A stretch of 35,472 nucleotides of DNA from Isosphaeraceae bacterium (GTDB lineage Bacteria > Planctomycetota > Planctomycetia > Isosphaerales > Isosphaeraceae), in the NCBI GenBank assembly GCA_021324445.1, contig JAJPJC010000145.1, positions 1 through 35,472 of the forward strand. The letters run 5' to 3'. Made by a program: the position numbers and the translations under genes. Shown here piece after piece: positions 26,789-33,863 of the stretch. A model generated the notes under the pieces. It was not told the DNA's origin, made no database searches, and saw only the letters and a program-made list of their open reading frames with translations. Positions within the stretch are counted from its first letter, which is position 1, and each line of letters begins with the position of its first letter.

Positions 26789-27448
26789 ATGCCTGGCGAT
26801 GAACCGATGACAGAATCGATACCCCAGCCTGCGACGGCAATGACCAGTAACGTGATCATCGGCCCCGCCGCCACACAGCCGATCGTCGCAGAGGTTCCCG
26901 CGGAGGCCGCCGGGGAACACCCATCCGAAGCCGCCGGCCCTGGCCTCGACGGCGAGGAGACGGTCTGGGAAGGCCACTACTCCTCCAAGAACTTCCTCGG
27001 CCGGATCCTCCTGGGAGCCCTGCTGACCCTGGCCTGGCTCGTGCTGGCAGTCTACACCTGGGGACTGGGCCACAGCGGTGCGACCTTCTGGACCATCCTC
27101 CTGGGTATCGGTCTGCTGGCCTTCTGGGCCTCGTTGGCCTATCGGTATCTCCGCGCCTACCGCGGCCATCACTATCGGCTCACGACGCGGCGCCTGTTCG
27201 TGACGACCGGGTTCTTTCAACGCCGCGTTGACCAGCTCGAGCTGATCCGCATCAAAGACGTCTATCTCCAGCAAAGCATGATCGGCGACTGGCTGCGCAT
27301 CGGCAACGTGGTCCTGATCTCCTCGGAGCCGACCCTGCCGAAAGCCTACCTCCTGGGCATCGACGAGCCCCGGCGGGTCATGGACCTCGTCTGGCACCAC
27401 ATGCGGGTCGAACAGAGCCAGAAGACCGACCGGGTCAATCCGGTCTGA
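26789..27448 (+). CDS. Bacterial PH-domain (bPH2) membrane protein
   Basis: The product has 219 residues from ATG 26789, chosen because GGAGG lies 8 bases upstream; in-frame ATGs at 26774 and 26783 are alternatives. A disordered N-terminus (1-58) is followed by two membrane helices (about 72-93 and 98-119) and a bacterial PH domain of the bPH2/YdbS type (about 127-205, HHYRLTTRRLFVTTGFFQRRVDQLE cut by family turns, then IRIKDVYL). Such proteins are membrane-bound, usually with unknown ligands. It ends 14 bases from the convergent moeB gene. A GACCGG/CCGGTC hairpin at the stop codon (27428-27445) may help end transcription from both sides. Confidence 0.82.
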   Translation: MPGDEPMTESIPQPATAMTSNVIIGPAATQPIVAEVPAEAAGEHPSEAAGPGLDGEETVWEGHYSSKNFLGRILLGALLTLAWLVLAVYTWGLGHSGATFWTILLGIGLLAFWASLAYRYLRAYRGHHYRLTTRRLFVTTGFFQRRVDQLELIRIKDVYLQQSMIGDWLRIGNVVLISSEPTLPKAYLLGIDEPRRVMDLVWHHMRVEQSQKTDRVNPV

Positions 27449-27462
27449 TCTGATCCGTGACG

Positions 27463-28653
27463 TCAATACGACGGCAGGCTGGGGTCGACTTCCTGGATCC
27501 AGGCGAGGATCCCTCCCTTGAGGTTCTTGAGCCGGGCGAAGCCGGCGGCCTGGAGGAGGGTGATTGCCTTGGCGCTGCGGACGCCGCTCTTGCAGTGGAC
27601 GACGATCGGCGTGCCGGCGTCCAGCTCGCCGAGCCGGGCGGGCAGCTCGGGTAAGGGGATGACCGTGGAGCCGGCGATCCGGCAGATGGCGATCTCCTCG
27701 GGGTTGCGCACGTCGAGGATCAGCGGCCGTTCCCCGTGATCCAGCAGGCTCTTGAGCTCCTTCGGCGTGATTTCCTCAAGGGCCGCGCTGGCGGTGGCGG
27801 CTGCGGGTTCGCCGCCGCGCACCCCGCAGAACTCATGATAGTCGATCAGCGCGCGGATGGTGGGATTCGGCCCGCAGATCGGGCAGCGGGGGTTCTTGCG
27901 CACCTTCATCTCGCGGAAGGTCATCTCCAAGGCATCATAGAGCAAGAGCCGGCCGACCAGGGGTCGGCCCGCGCCCAGGATCAGCTTGACGGTCTCGGTC
28001 GCCTGGACCACGCCGATCAAGCCGGGAAGGATGCCCAGCACGCCCCCCTCGGCGCAGTTGGGTACCAGGTCCGGGGGCGGCGGCTCGGGGTAGAGGCATC
28101 GGTAGCACGGGCCCTGGGGTGGGAAGAAGACCGTCGCCTGACCGTCGAAGCGGAAGATCGAGCCGTAAACGTTCGGCTTGCCCAGGAGCACACAGGCGTC
28201 GTTGACCAGGTAGCGGGTGGGGAAGTTGTCCGTGCCGTCCACGATCACATCATAGTCCGCGAAGAGCTCCAGCGCGTTGGAGCTATCGACCGAATGCTCA
28301 TGACGGCGGATGATCAGCTCGGGATTGATCGCCTGGAGCTTCTCCAGGGCACTGTCGATCTTGGGCCGGCCCACGTCGCTGGTGAAGTGGATCACCTGGC
28401 GCTGGAGGTTGGAGAGGTCGACGACGTCGAAATCGGCCAGGCCGAGCGTGCCGACGCCCGCCGCGGCCAGGTAGAGCGACAACGGCGAGCCCAGTCCGCC
28501 CGTGCCGATACACAGCACGCGGGCGGCCTTCAACCGCTTCTGCCCCGCCATCGCGACCTCGGGCATGATCAAGTGTCGTGCATAGCGCTGAATCTCGCCG
28601 GGAGCCAAGGTGACGGCGGTCGCGCGATCGCCGAGCAGGTCGGGGACGTTCAT
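27463..28653 (-). CDS. moeB: MoeB/ThiF-family adenylyltransferase with rhodanese domain (MoeZ-like)
   Basis: The 396-residue protein joins an E1-like adenylation domain to a C-terminal rhodanese, as in MoeZ/MoeBR and eukaryotic Uba4/MOCS3. The ATP-binding GTGGLGSP (50-57), the DNFPTR segment (142-147), two zinc-binding CxxC pairs (Cys183/186 and Cys257/260) and Cys200 in NCAEGGVLG are present. The rhodanese loop HCKSGVR places the active Cys at 354. These enzymes activate the C-terminus of small sulfur carriers (MoaD, ThiS or CysO type) and pass sulfur to them. No carrier gene is nearby, so the pathway is open. The ATG has GGGAG 7 bases upstream. Confidence 0.93.
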   Translation of the reverse strand: MNVPDLLGDRATAVTLAPGEIQRYARHLIMPEVAMAGQKRLKAARVLCIGTGGLGSPLSLYLAAAGVGTLGLADFDVVDLSNLQRQVIHFTSDVGRPKIDSALEKLQAINPELIIRRHEHSVDSSNALELFADYDVIVDGTDNFPTRYLVNDACVLLGKPNVYGSIFRFDGQATVFFPPQGPCYRCLYPEPPPPDLVPNCAEGGVLGILPGLIGVVQATETVKLILGAGRPLVGRLLLYDALEMTFREMKVRKNPRCPICGPNPTIRALIDYHEFCGVRGGEPAAATASAALEEITPKELKSLLDHGERPLILDVRNPEEIAICRIAGSTVIPLPELPARLGELDAGTPIVVHCKSGVRSAKAITLLQAAGFARLKNLKGGILAWIQEVDPSLPSY

Positions 28654-28673
28654 GATCTTCTCCCAGGGTTTCC

Positions 28674-28711
28674 ACCCCGGGCTCCGTTCCTGCGGGCCTT
28701 CAGCCCGGGGT
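28674..28711. repeat. GC-rich palindrome between the TPR gene and moeB
   Basis: Arms ACCCCGGGCT (28674-28683) and AGCCCGGGGT (28702-28711) are perfectly complementary, with an 18-base centre. It begins 10 bases after the TPR stop on the minus strand and ends about 20 bases before the moeB ATG. No U-tract follows. It may stabilise or partly terminate the TPR transcript, or be one copy of a dispersed palindromic repeat. Confidence 0.7.
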
Positions 28712-28720
28712 CAGTTGAGC

Positions 28721-30190
28721 TCAAGCCGGCCACTTGCCGATGGGGCAGGACTCGTGGAGGATCCGGCTCTTGGCACCGGTGAAGCAGCCGCAGATCTTGC
28801 AGCGCAGGCCGGTGTGATGCTCGCAGGCCGCGCAGGTCTGGAGCCGTTTTTGCTGGACCTCCGGCGGCGACATCTGGAATCCCGAGCCGGCGAACTGGGC
28901 CATCGCCTTGGTGGCCGAGAGGGCCATGCGGAGCAGGCCGGGGCCGGTGGCCGCCTTGCCGGGCGCTGCGCCCCGGCCGGCTTGGGCTTGACCGGCGACC
29001 ACGCTGGCGACCAGCGACCCGCCCAGGTAGGCTTGCGTCGCCGCGTTCGGTCCGGTAGTGACTCCTTGACTCTGCGGCTCCGGCCCGGTGTCGAAGAGGC
29101 CCATGCGATACTTCTGCAGGTAGGCTCCATACCAACCGGCCTGGGGCTTGCCCTGCTTGGCGAAGAGGGCGATGGCTTCCTGCGCCTTGGCGGTCGCCGG
29201 CTCGCGCTGACCCAGCTCCGCGTGCTGGATTCCCTGGAGCCAGAGCAGGTTGGCTTCCTGCTGCCGATCGCCGACCTGGCGGGCCATGGCGAGGGCCTGC
29301 TCGAAGAACGCCAGTGCCCGGGCGGGGTCGCCCAGGCTGGCCGTGGCCAGGCCCAGCCGCTCCAGGGCGAGCTTCTCGGCCAGGCGGTCTCCGGTCGAGC
29401 GGGCATAGGCCAGCACGTGCTCGAAGAGCTCCCGGGCGCGCGACGGCTGCTGGATGTGGAGCAGGGCCAGGCCCAGGTTGCCGAGGACGTCGTTCTCCCG
29501 GGCACGGTCGCCGAGCTGGCGCGTCAGGGTCAGGGCCTGTTCCAGGACGGTGATGGACCCCCGGGGGTCGCCCTCACTGAGCAGGATGATGCCCAGGTCG
29601 GTCAGGGCCGAGGCCTCATTCGGACGATCGCCTGCCTGTCGTGCGGCGGCCAGGATGTCTTCGGCATTCTTCCGGGGACTGACCTCCGGCGACGGCACCG
29701 GCGGCGCGGCTGCCGCGGCCGGAGACGTCGCCTGAGTTTGCAATCCGCCGACGAGGTACAGGTTGGGCCCGAGCCGCTGATGGCGCCCGCCCTCGGGCCA
29801 CCGCGCCTGGATCCGGTCCGCCTCGAGGACGGCGTTGGAGTCTTCCGCCCAGACGAGCATCAGGTCCGCGGCACGTTCGCCGCATTGCTCCGCCGATCCG
29901 CCGCCGGGAAGGACGAAGTCCCGGCTCCCCTTGGCTTCGCGCAGCCGCCCCAGGAGCTTGCCGAAGAGGCCCCCGAGCCGCTGTCTGACCGGAATCGAGG
30001 TCGCTGCCGTGGCGCAGAGGCCCTCGGCCACCGTGACCTCGGCGCGGGCCGCGATGCCGACGCGCTCCCAATACTGGAATGTCCCGTCGCGCGCTCCGGG
30101 TACCCACAGGACGAGACGGCTGCCGTCCGACATCGACTCGCGGAGGATCCCGTTGTCGAGGACCAGATCTTGCCAATCCCAAACCTTCAT
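28721..30190 (-). CDS. TPR protein with C-terminal cysteine cluster
   Basis: The product has 489 residues from ATG 30190 (MKVWDW), with a GAGGCGG ribosome site; the longer open frame upstream overlaps the divergent gene and looks non-coding. The N-terminal domain (about 1-150) is unrecognised. Residues 188-345 hold four TPR-type repeats with an exact 40-residue period (GDR at 188, 228, 268 and 308), as in kinesin-light-chain-like TPRs. The C-terminus has six cysteines (453, 456, 464, 467, 469, 482) in CAAC, CKICGC and CPIGKW, a pattern known from small phage and bacterial metal-binding modules. The TPR-plus-Cys-cluster fusion suggests a protein-binding scaffold with a bound metal. Function unknown. 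Confidence 0.78.
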   Translation of the reverse strand: MKVWDWQDLVLDNGILRESMSDGSRLVLWVPGARDGTFQYWERVGIAARAEVTVAEGLCATAATSIPVRQRLGGLFGKLLGRLREAKGSRDFVLPGGGSAEQCGERAADLMLVWAEDSNAVLEADRIQARWPEGGRHQRLGPNLYLVGGLQTQATSPAAAAAPPVPSPEVSPRKNAEDILAAARQAGDRPNEASALTDLGIILLSEGDPRGSITVLEQALTLTRQLGDRARENDVLGNLGLALLHIQQPSRARELFEHVLAYARSTGDRLAEKLALERLGLATASLGDPARALAFFEQALAMARQVGDRQQEANLLWLQGIQHAELGQREPATAKAQEAIALFAKQGKPQAGWYGAYLQKYRMGLFDTGPEPQSQGVTTGPNAATQAYLGGSLVASVVAGQAQAGRGAAPGKAATGPGLLRMALSATKAMAQFAGSGFQMSPPEVQQKRLQTCAACEHHTGLRCKICGCFTGAKSRILHESCPIGKWPA

Positions 30191-30395
30191 GACAACCGCC
30201 TCATCGGGGAAGTTCGCCAGGGTCTGTCGCGAGAAGCTCCAGGCATTGTAACGTCCGATCCGCGCGCCGCACAAATCCCTCCGCGCCGATCCGCAGCCGT
30301 GGACGCCGCGTTGACCCGGAGTTGTCCGCCCAGCAGAATGGAGTCGTGGGCCGCGGTCCAGCCTGCATGGTTGTGGCCCCGTGATGGAGTTGAGC

Positions 30396-30980
30396 ATGGC
30401 CGAGCCGAAGTATGTCGAGAGCTTGAGGGGAGAGATCGTCCTGCTCGATCGCAAGATCGACGACTTCCACGAGAAGTTCGATCAAAAGGTCGACACGTTG
30501 AGCGAGAACCTCCATAAAGTTGAGATCGCTCTCGTGAAGGTCAGTACGAAACTCGAGGACTTCATCCCTCGCATCGACAAGTTCATCGACCGCGTCATCG
30601 ACCTTGAGAAGGTCGGCACGCGACTCGAGGAATCCGTCAAACGCCACGACGAGATCATCGGTCGCATCAGCGTTTTCGAGGAGCTCGGTACGGAGTTCAA
30701 GGGCTTCCGAGATCGGGTCGACAAGTTCATCGACCGCGTGTGGGGCCTGTTTGTAACCGGCTTCGTCCTCCTCCTTAGCTCCGTGGCGATCCTCGGGGCA
30801 TCGATGTGGCAGATCCAGCAACATGGTAAACAGCTCGAGCGGCTGGAGAAGAGCGTGGAGAAGATCGCAGGGCTTGAGACGTCCATCGTTCGACTGGACG
30901 CAACGGTCGCTCGACTGGAGAAATCCCTGGAGAAGCACGATCAACAGCTCGAGCGGCTGGAGAAACGTCTCCCGCCATGA
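30396..30980 (+). CDS. Coiled-coil protein with one membrane helix
   Basis: The product has 194 residues from ATG 30396, with GGAG six bases upstream; starts at 30381 and 30384 are possible. Long heptad-patterned helices rich in Glu, Lys and Asp flank one membrane helix (about 116-138, LFVTGFVLLLSSVAILGASMW). Two internal duplications are visible: DKFIDRV at 61-67 and 109-115, and QLERLEK at 146-152 and 184-190. Both are backed by 22-bp identical DNA repeats (30574-30595 with 30718-30739, and 30829-30850 with 30943-30964). Lys/Glu codons and lower GC set it apart from its neighbours, perhaps because of the coiled-coil composition. It is divergent from the TPR gene. Function unknown. Confidence 0.7.
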   Translation: MAEPKYVESLRGEIVLLDRKIDDFHEKFDQKVDTLSENLHKVEIALVKVSTKLEDFIPRIDKFIDRVIDLEKVGTRLEESVKRHDEIIGRISVFEELGTEFKGFRDRVDKFIDRVWGLFVTGFVLLLSSVAILGASMWQIQQHGKQLERLEKSVEKIAGLETSIVRLDATVARLEKSLEKHDQQLERLEKRLPP

Positions 30981-31021
30981 ATCGAGCGTCGCGAGGTCGG
31001 TCCCAGGGAGTCGTCTACCGG

Positions 31022-32278
31022 TCAGTCCCGATCGCCGGAGTATCGCCCGATCAGCAAGCTGGCGTTATGGCCGCCGAAGCCGAAACTGTTGGACATGACC
31101 CGATCGACGCGAACCTCGCGCGCGACGTTGGGGATGTAGTCCAGGTCGCACCCTTCGCCGGGGTGGTCGAGGTTGATCGTGGGGGGGAGGACCCCGTGGT
31201 GAATGGCCAGGGCCGAGATGACCAGCTCGACGCCGCCGGAAGCTCCCAGGAGGTGTCCGAGCTGGCTCTTGGTGCTGGAGATCTGCAGCCGGGCGGCGTG
31301 GGGTCCGAAGACATCCTTCATGGCGCGGGTTTCGGCCAGGTCGCCCAGCGGGGTGCTGGTCCCGTGGGCGTTGATGTAATCCACGGCCTCGGGTGCCAGC
31401 CGCGCATCGGCCAGGCATCGGCTCATGGCGCGGGCGGCCCCGCGGCCCTGCTCATCCGGGGCCGTGATGTGCCAGCCGTCGGCCGACATGCCGTAGCCCA
31501 GCAGCTCGGCATAGATCCGCGCCCCGCGGCGGCGGGCGAGCTCCTCGGCCTCGAGGATCAGGATGCCGGCCCCCTCGGCCAGGACGAAGCCGTCGCGGTC
31601 GCGGTCGAACGGGCGGCTGGCCCGGGTCGGGTCGTCGTTGCGGGTTGACAGGGCGCGCATCGAGGCGAAGCCGCCCAGGCCCATGTGGGTGATGGCCGCC
31701 TCGCTGCCACCGGTGACCATCACATCGGCCCACCCCTTCTGGACCCAGGTGAAGGCGTCGCCGATCGCGTTGGCCGCCGAGGCACAGGCCGTCGCCACCG
31801 CCGAGCACGGCCCTTGCAGACCCCACCGGATCGACACCTGGCCGCTGGCCGCGTTGACCATCAACTTGGGGATGGTGAAGGGGCTGATCCGCGACGGGCC
31901 CTTCTGCATCATGGCGGTGTGCTGGGCCTCGAACTCGCTCAGCCCGCCGATCCCCGAGCCGATCATCACCCCGCACTGGTCGGCCGGCAGGGACGCGAAG
32001 TCGATCCCGGCGTCGTCGACCGCCGCGATGGCGGCCGCCAGGGCGAACTGCGCGAAGCGATCCAGATGCCGCGCCTCCTTGACCCCGAACCGGGCCGCGG
32101 GGTCCCACTCCCAGACCTGACCGCCGAAGCGGACCTTGAACTCGGTCGTGTCGAACAGCGTCAGCGGCCCGATCCCGCTGCGCCCCGCGCACAGCGCCGA
32201 CCAGAACGACTCCAGGCTGTCGCCCAGCGACGTGACCACCCCCATACCGGTGATGACGACGCGGCGTGAATGTCTCAT
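31022..32278 (-). CDS. fabF: Beta-ketoacyl-ACP synthase II (FabF)
   Basis: The product has 418 residues from ATG 32278 (MRHSRRVVITGMGVVT), the usual family start. FabF condenses malonyl-ACP with acyl-ACP in fatty acid elongation. The catalytic residues are present: Cys165 in TACASAANAIGDA, His305 in NAHGTSTPLGD, Lys337 in SSTKSQLGH and His342. The C-terminal SNSFGFGGHN is intact. The gene follows acpP by 145 bp on the same strand. No strong Shine-Dalgarno is visible. Its 3' end is convergent with the coiled-coil gene, 41 bp away. Confidence 0.95.
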   Translation of the reverse strand: MRHSRRVVITGMGVVTSLGDSLESFWSALCAGRSGIGPLTLFDTTEFKVRFGGQVWEWDPAARFGVKEARHLDRFAQFALAAAIAAVDDAGIDFASLPADQCGVMIGSGIGGLSEFEAQHTAMMQKGPSRISPFTIPKLMVNAASGQVSIRWGLQGPCSAVATACASAANAIGDAFTWVQKGWADVMVTGGSEAAITHMGLGGFASMRALSTRNDDPTRASRPFDRDRDGFVLAEGAGILILEAEELARRRGARIYAELLGYGMSADGWHITAPDEQGRGAARAMSRCLADARLAPEAVDYINAHGTSTPLGDLAETRAMKDVFGPHAARLQISSTKSQLGHLLGASGGVELVISALAIHHGVLPPTINLDHPGEGCDLDYIPNVAREVRVDRVMSNSFGFGGHNASLLIGRYSGDRD

Positions 32279-32423
32279 GGCGTCTCGGAAACTCGGAAAG
32301 GCACCATCCGGAGGGAAGCGACCGCGCCGCGCACCCGCACGACGCTGGCCGGGACCCGACGGCTCCGGTCCGCACCCCAACCCTGGCCGTCTGACCGATC
32401 AGGCCCGCGTGTCTCAACCGTGT

Positions 32424-32663
32424 CTACTTGGGGTGCGTGTGTTGTTCAATGTAATCGATCGCCTGCCCGACGGTCTGGATCTTCTCGGCCTCCTCATCGG
32501 GAATGGTGATGTCGAACTCTTCTTCGAACTCCATCACCAGCTCCACGGTGTCGAGCGAATCGGCCCCGAGGTCATTGACGAAGGAGGTCTCCCGGGTGAC
32601 CTGATCCTTGGAGACTCCCATTTGCTCGCTCACGATTTCGATGACGCGCTCTTCCACAGACAC
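32424..32663 (-). CDS. acpP: Acyl carrier protein (AcpP)
   Basis: The 79-residue acidic protein is a standard fatty acid ACP. Ser36 in [12 protein letters not shown] is the 4'-phosphopantetheine site. The first codon is GTG (32661-32663); AGGAGGT ends six bases upstream, which strongly supports it. No ATG is available near the start. It lies between fabG and fabF as in many bacteria. The 241 bp upstream, after fabG, hold a possible promoter and a GATGTCC inverted repeat, so acpP may have its own control, as expected for a highly expressed gene. Confidence 0.96.
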   Translation of the reverse strand: MSVEERVIEIVSEQMGVSKDQVTRETSFVNDLGADSLDTVELVMEFEEEFDITIPDEEAEKIQTVGQAIDYIEQHTHPK

Positions 32664-32821
32664 GGTCGGACCTCCTGGCTACCTGGCGATGGTCGTTTCT
32701 GGCAATCTTTGTGGTCAGGGAGCGGTCGCGGCGACCTCGGACACGGGCGTTGCAGTCTTCCCTGGTTGTGATGGAGCGATCGAAACCGCAACCAAGCCTC
32801 AACTTATCATGCCCTCCGCCA

Positions 32822-32838
32822 GATGTCCATCGGACATC
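32822..32838. promoter_or_regulatory. Inverted repeat upstream of acpP, possible operator or fabG 3' hairpin
   Basis: GATGTCCATCGGACATC is a perfect 7-bp dyad with a 3-base centre, in the 241-bp fabG-acpP gap. On the minus strand a GATAAG hexamer (32803-32808) lies 13 bases downstream and could be a weak -10 for acpP, placing the dyad over the -35 region. It could equally be a hairpin in the fabG transcript. No regulator is assigned. Confidence 0.35.
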
Positions 32839-32904
32839 GGTCCGCCGGCCGGCCGGCCGGAACGCATCCCAGCCCACCGGGCAAGGCGGAGCTGCCGGTC
32901 GCAT

Positions 32905-33684
32905 TCACGCAGTCAAGCCCCCATCGACGGCGATGACTTGCCCGGTCAGATAGCCGGCGGATGGGCTGGCCAGGTAACAGACCAGCTCGGCGATATCCTC
33001 CGGGGTCCCGAATCGGCGCACGGGGATGCGCTCCTTCACCTCAGTCTTGATCTTATCCGGCAAGGCGTCGGTCATGTCGGTGGTGACGAAGCCCGGGGCC
33101 ACGACGTTGACCGTGATGCCGCGGGAGGCCAGCTCCCGGGCGACCGTTTTGCTGAAGCCGATGACGCCGGCCTTGCTCGCCGCATAGTTGGCTTGACCCG
33201 GGTTGCCGACCAGGCCCGCGACGCTGCTGATGTTGATGATCCGGCCGTATCGGGCACGCATCATCGCGACGCCGACCGCTCGCGAGAAGAGGAACGTCCC
33301 CTTGAGGTTGGTGTCGATAACCTCTTGCCAGGCATGGTCCTCCATGCGGAGCATCAGGCCGTCGCGCGTCACTCCGGCGTTGTTGACCAGGACATCGATT
33401 CGCTGAAATTTCGCCTCGACCTCGTCCACAACCCGCTGGACATCGGCCGCGACGGCGACGTTGGCGGCATATCCCTCCGCGATCCCCCCCGCCGCGCGGA
33501 TGGCCTCCAGCGTCGCTTGCAGGCCCTCGAGGCTCCGCGCCACGCCCGCCACCGACGCCCCGCTGGCCGCCAGCTTGACCGCGATCGCCCGGCCGATGCC
33601 CCGCGAGGCTCCCGTCACCAAGGCCACCCGACCCGTCAAATCGACCCGAACCCCTGCCGGAGCACCACCCGCCCCATCCGCCAT
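32905..33684 (-). CDS. fabG: 3-oxoacyl-ACP reductase FabG
   Basis: The 259-residue SDR enzyme reduces 3-oxoacyl-ACP with NADPH in fatty acid elongation. TGASRGIG (24-31), NNAG (101-104), Ser154, Tyr167 and Lys171 (YAASK) are present, and the FabG-type segments GVTRDGLMLRM, NISSVAGLVGN and PGFVTTDMTDAL favour FabG over other SDRs. The first 15 residues are a nonconserved Gly/Ala extension. The position directly before acpP and fabF supports the role. fabD, fabH and plsX, frequent partners, are not in the window. The gene is preceded by 173 bp holding the end of a nested palindrome. Confidence 0.94.
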   Translation of the reverse strand: MADGAGGAPAGVRVDLTGRVALVTGASRGIGRAIAVKLAASGASVAGVARSLEGLQATLEAIRAAGGIAEGYAANVAVAADVQRVVDEVEAKFQRIDVLVNNAGVTRDGLMLRMEDHAWQEVIDTNLKGTFLFSRAVGVAMMRARYGRIINISSVAGLVGNPGQANYAASKAGVIGFSKTVARELASRGITVNVVAPGFVTTDMTDALPDKIKTEVKERIPVRRFGTPEDIAELVCYLASPSAGYLTGQVIAVDGGLTA

Positions 33685-33804
33685 GTTCGTTCCACCCTGT
33701 TGGTTGCGCTATTATGATCCTGACTTGAGGCGAATCCGGTTATAATCCGGCATGGTCCCACCCATCAACCCCAAACCGGGGATGGCGTGATTCCGCCCGC
33801 CAGA

Positions 33805-33863
33805 ACGTAGGTCAGGCTTGAGCCTGACGGAATCAGAATGTCAGGCTCAAGCCTGACCTACGT
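33805..33863. repeat. Nested palindrome at the glcE stop codon (copy B)
   Basis: Two 24-bp arms (33805-33828 and 33840-33863) are perfectly complementary, with an 11-base centre. Each arm contains its own dyad, GTCAGGCT then AGCCTGAC, so both long-hairpin and cruciform forms are possible. The core and the 11-base centre match the palindrome at 6404-6499, and both contain AGCCTGACCTAC. The last six bases hold the final sense codon and the TAG stop of glcE. Confidence 0.9.

Noticed and set aside
30201..30944. A 247-codon minus-strand frame opposite the coiled-coil gene
   Set aside because: The plus-strand product has clean heptads, a membrane helix and a good ribosome site. The antisense frame mirrors its repeats and would run into the TPR gene start.
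33741..33746. Perfect TATAAT on the plus strand
   Set aside because: No -35 at a usable distance and no plus-strand gene to its right within the window, so it is probably chance.
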